Positions 5,801-5,925 of a stretch of DNA of 5,925 bases are shown in pieces. The position numbers and the translations under genes are program-made. The number at the start of each line of letters is the position of its first letter. The first letter of the stretch is position 1. Location of the stretch: positions 1-5,925 of the forward strand of contig PCVV01000006.1 of assembly GCA_002762735.1 (NCBI GenBank), written 5' to 3'. This stretch comes from Candidatus Pacearchaeota archaeon CG11_big_fil_rev_8_21_14_0_20_30_13 (lineage in GTDB: Archaea; Nanobdellota; Nanobdellia; Pacearchaeales; GW2011-AR1). Under the pieces are notes generated by a model. That model saw only the letters and a list, made by a program, of their open reading frames with translations. It was not told the origin of the DNA and did not search any database.

Positions 5801-5925
5801 GATTTTCCCGTCGATACAGCCTTTTCTCCTTTTGAACAAATTGGTTTTGAACAAACATTTGTACATTCAACATCCATCATTGTATTACTTTGATAAAGAA
5901 GCCATTGACCATTTTTGAATTCTGC
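2818..5925 (-). CDS. Large secreted C25 (gingipain-fold) cysteine peptidase, 5' end outside window
   Basis: The frame is open to the window edge (15 codons before the ATG at 5880), and no signal peptide follows that ATG, so the true N-terminus is missing; 1035 residues are visible. Numbers below count from the 5880 ATG. Residues 1-150 are Cys-rich: antistasin-like modules at about 6-37 and 44-70, then two equal PSI/plexin-like repeats, C87-x8-C96-x5-C102-x-W104 and C132-x8-C141-x5-C147-x-W149. Residues about 240-345 are Ig-like, and about 350-535 alpha/beta. Residues about 535-815 are the C25-like domain: VGVGRIFSISSSD, YLDHAW with His680 as general base, SEGCGTCAWD with Cys711 as likely nucleophile (Cys714 alternative), and FGDPTFKI near its end. 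The His-Cys spacing of 31 is close to gingipain R (33, from memory). Residues about 816-1020 are beta-rich, with no membrane helix. It probably cleaves proteins outside the cell and acts with the overlapping membrane-anchored gene. The family call is good; activity and substrate are unproven. Confidence 0.88.
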   Translation of the reverse strand, partial: AEFKNGQWLLYQSNTMMDVECTNVCSKPICSKGEKAVSTGKSDSYGCGIYNCEILNPVCIEECALPPKGCSYEAASCTSCGKLVCEENKTIESNCSGIPTPCFKFHDGSSCALQKSCTWGPIPQDSITANTVAGDSFNACSGNVKSCESFSKKNSCEIQNGCDWKDEEVIIKKNKKNLNLYSEKEVFLISDKDWHDILPLVPVTTWTQQEGDSSDCQRGYGTPENVCVYPTLIWHEEEEVISIKIKEEDFSFESNNRDYFNITPIMEINNFNSGEELNLTLKVRNTHSEPHKLDYLFLRNYPLGFFISDEAREINDEKIFNPGEEREYSYRLIYEGQKKSFDVDSSIYFIQQFNTEKVKIIGETPQELDNLLVAEKDFGAGIIKESLERINPEDYFSYWSSYKEVVYVEDNYELALMASTYASLINAPLIIQGHSKIDLINRTVICVGDVNRNCDEQYNLEELQKKYVEKTNTDKIILVNPDDLDIKISEQFQPDKSGKPIYEIYSKTSLASPILASAKHEVIISTRETDYFSVDKFIEETIDELFDSTYDVEYLTILAMPDAITMTKENSDFPNWFNGPLREEVDNYFYGNFDKDFFQEVGVGRIFSISSSDISAYISRVLFYDKAIHKKDALIMQSDFHNMKVSGKFFESYLKKNDFEVSSYFKDELLDLYYNSFTEINEKAKDASILIYLDHAWTDGWGPISTRSLKKNSIWLNSPLIFSEGCGTCAWDRAYLKSELFCSVLLRRGAIGYYGATTDVSAINWDPAMDFFNELIIGNKKESLGKIAKEARNKAAAYVYGSGLTTAYSPHDSWNTLFGDPTFKINLPFKSETETSVTTEVKFIDSNSLNVIVNMPEQKKGVVISEECSYPSYIKPFPYGENDSEIEVFPCRNEYNFFEYPLGNQITRYYKYTKSVYNYSNNFSEFVGSNTFEKNYFVFKFNIPEDKIPLNISKVSFIKEGKIKEFDSLPIFSSNDYKFIDDFINYSVDIGKNKKEVWLYMRESIEDYGENNKNFFNQQSVGPYDYEIKFEVENV
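2832..2835 (-). promoter_or_regulatory. Shine-Dalgarno site inside the peptidase 3' end
   Basis: The minus strand reads GAGG, six bases, then ATG at 2825. The site lies within the last codons of the upstream gene, fits translational coupling of the overlapping pair, and decides the start among several in-frame ATGs. Confidence 0.6.

Noticed and set aside
5878..5880. ATG at 5880 as the true start of the large peptidase
   Set aside because: The frame is open to the window edge, no signal peptide follows this ATG although the protein is clearly extracytoplasmic, and it falls at the start of a Cys-rich module.
5418..5918. Alternative frames at the right end (minus 5418-5747, plus 5655-5918)
   Set aside because: The Cys-rich repeats with constant spacing are in the large peptidase frame. 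These other frames have no comparable pattern.
1..5925. CRISPR array, insertion sequence or known defence system
   Set aside because: No regular repeat-spacer pattern, transposase-like protein or defence-family motif is visible on either strand. The SNase gene is better explained as a surface or secreted nuclease.

Overview
The window is strongly AT-rich and every gene I can support lies on the minus strand, so the reading order runs from high to low coordinates. Several features suggest an archaeon, most likely a small-genome DPANN-type lineage such as Pacearchaeota or Woesearchaeota. These are TATA-like boxes about 25-28 bases before start codons with no leader, a class II tRNA-Leu without encoded CCA, and secreted proteins with Ig-like and peptidase C25 (gingipain-fold) domains. 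The lineage is inferred from gene content and base composition only; no ribosomal or other marker gene is present.

From right to left: (1) 5925-2818 is a very large secreted or surface protein whose 5' end is outside the window. It has a cysteine-rich N-terminal part, an Ig-like domain, an alpha/beta domain, a C25-type cysteine peptidase domain with a visible His/Cys pair, and a beta-rich C-terminal part. (2) 2825-2028 overlaps its end by 8 bases and encodes a signal peptide, Ig-like domains and a C-terminal membrane anchor. The two genes form a translationally coupled pair, probably one cell-surface unit. A hairpin over the second stop codon followed by T-rich sequence looks like the transcript end. 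(3) 1941-1705 encodes a 78-residue helical protein of unknown function. It has its own TATA-like box, a strong Shine-Dalgarno site and a 10-base palindrome between box and start. (4) 1661-1578 is tRNA-Leu(TAA). (5) About 95 bases beyond it hold tRNA debris: a 19-base exact copy of the tRNA 3' end and an inverted copy of the T-arm core. (6) 1420-683 encodes a membrane-anchored thermonuclease fused to a lamin-tail domain. (7) 641-1 is the start of an unrecognised helical protein that runs out of the window.

The surface peptidase, its membrane-anchored partner and the extracytoplasmic nuclease suit a host-associated or scavenging cell that breaks down external protein and nucleic acid. That functional link is inference. 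No CRISPR array, insertion sequence or recognisable defence system is visible. The most unusual elements are the peptidase/anchor pair with its cysteine-rich modules, and the tRNA 3'-end duplication.
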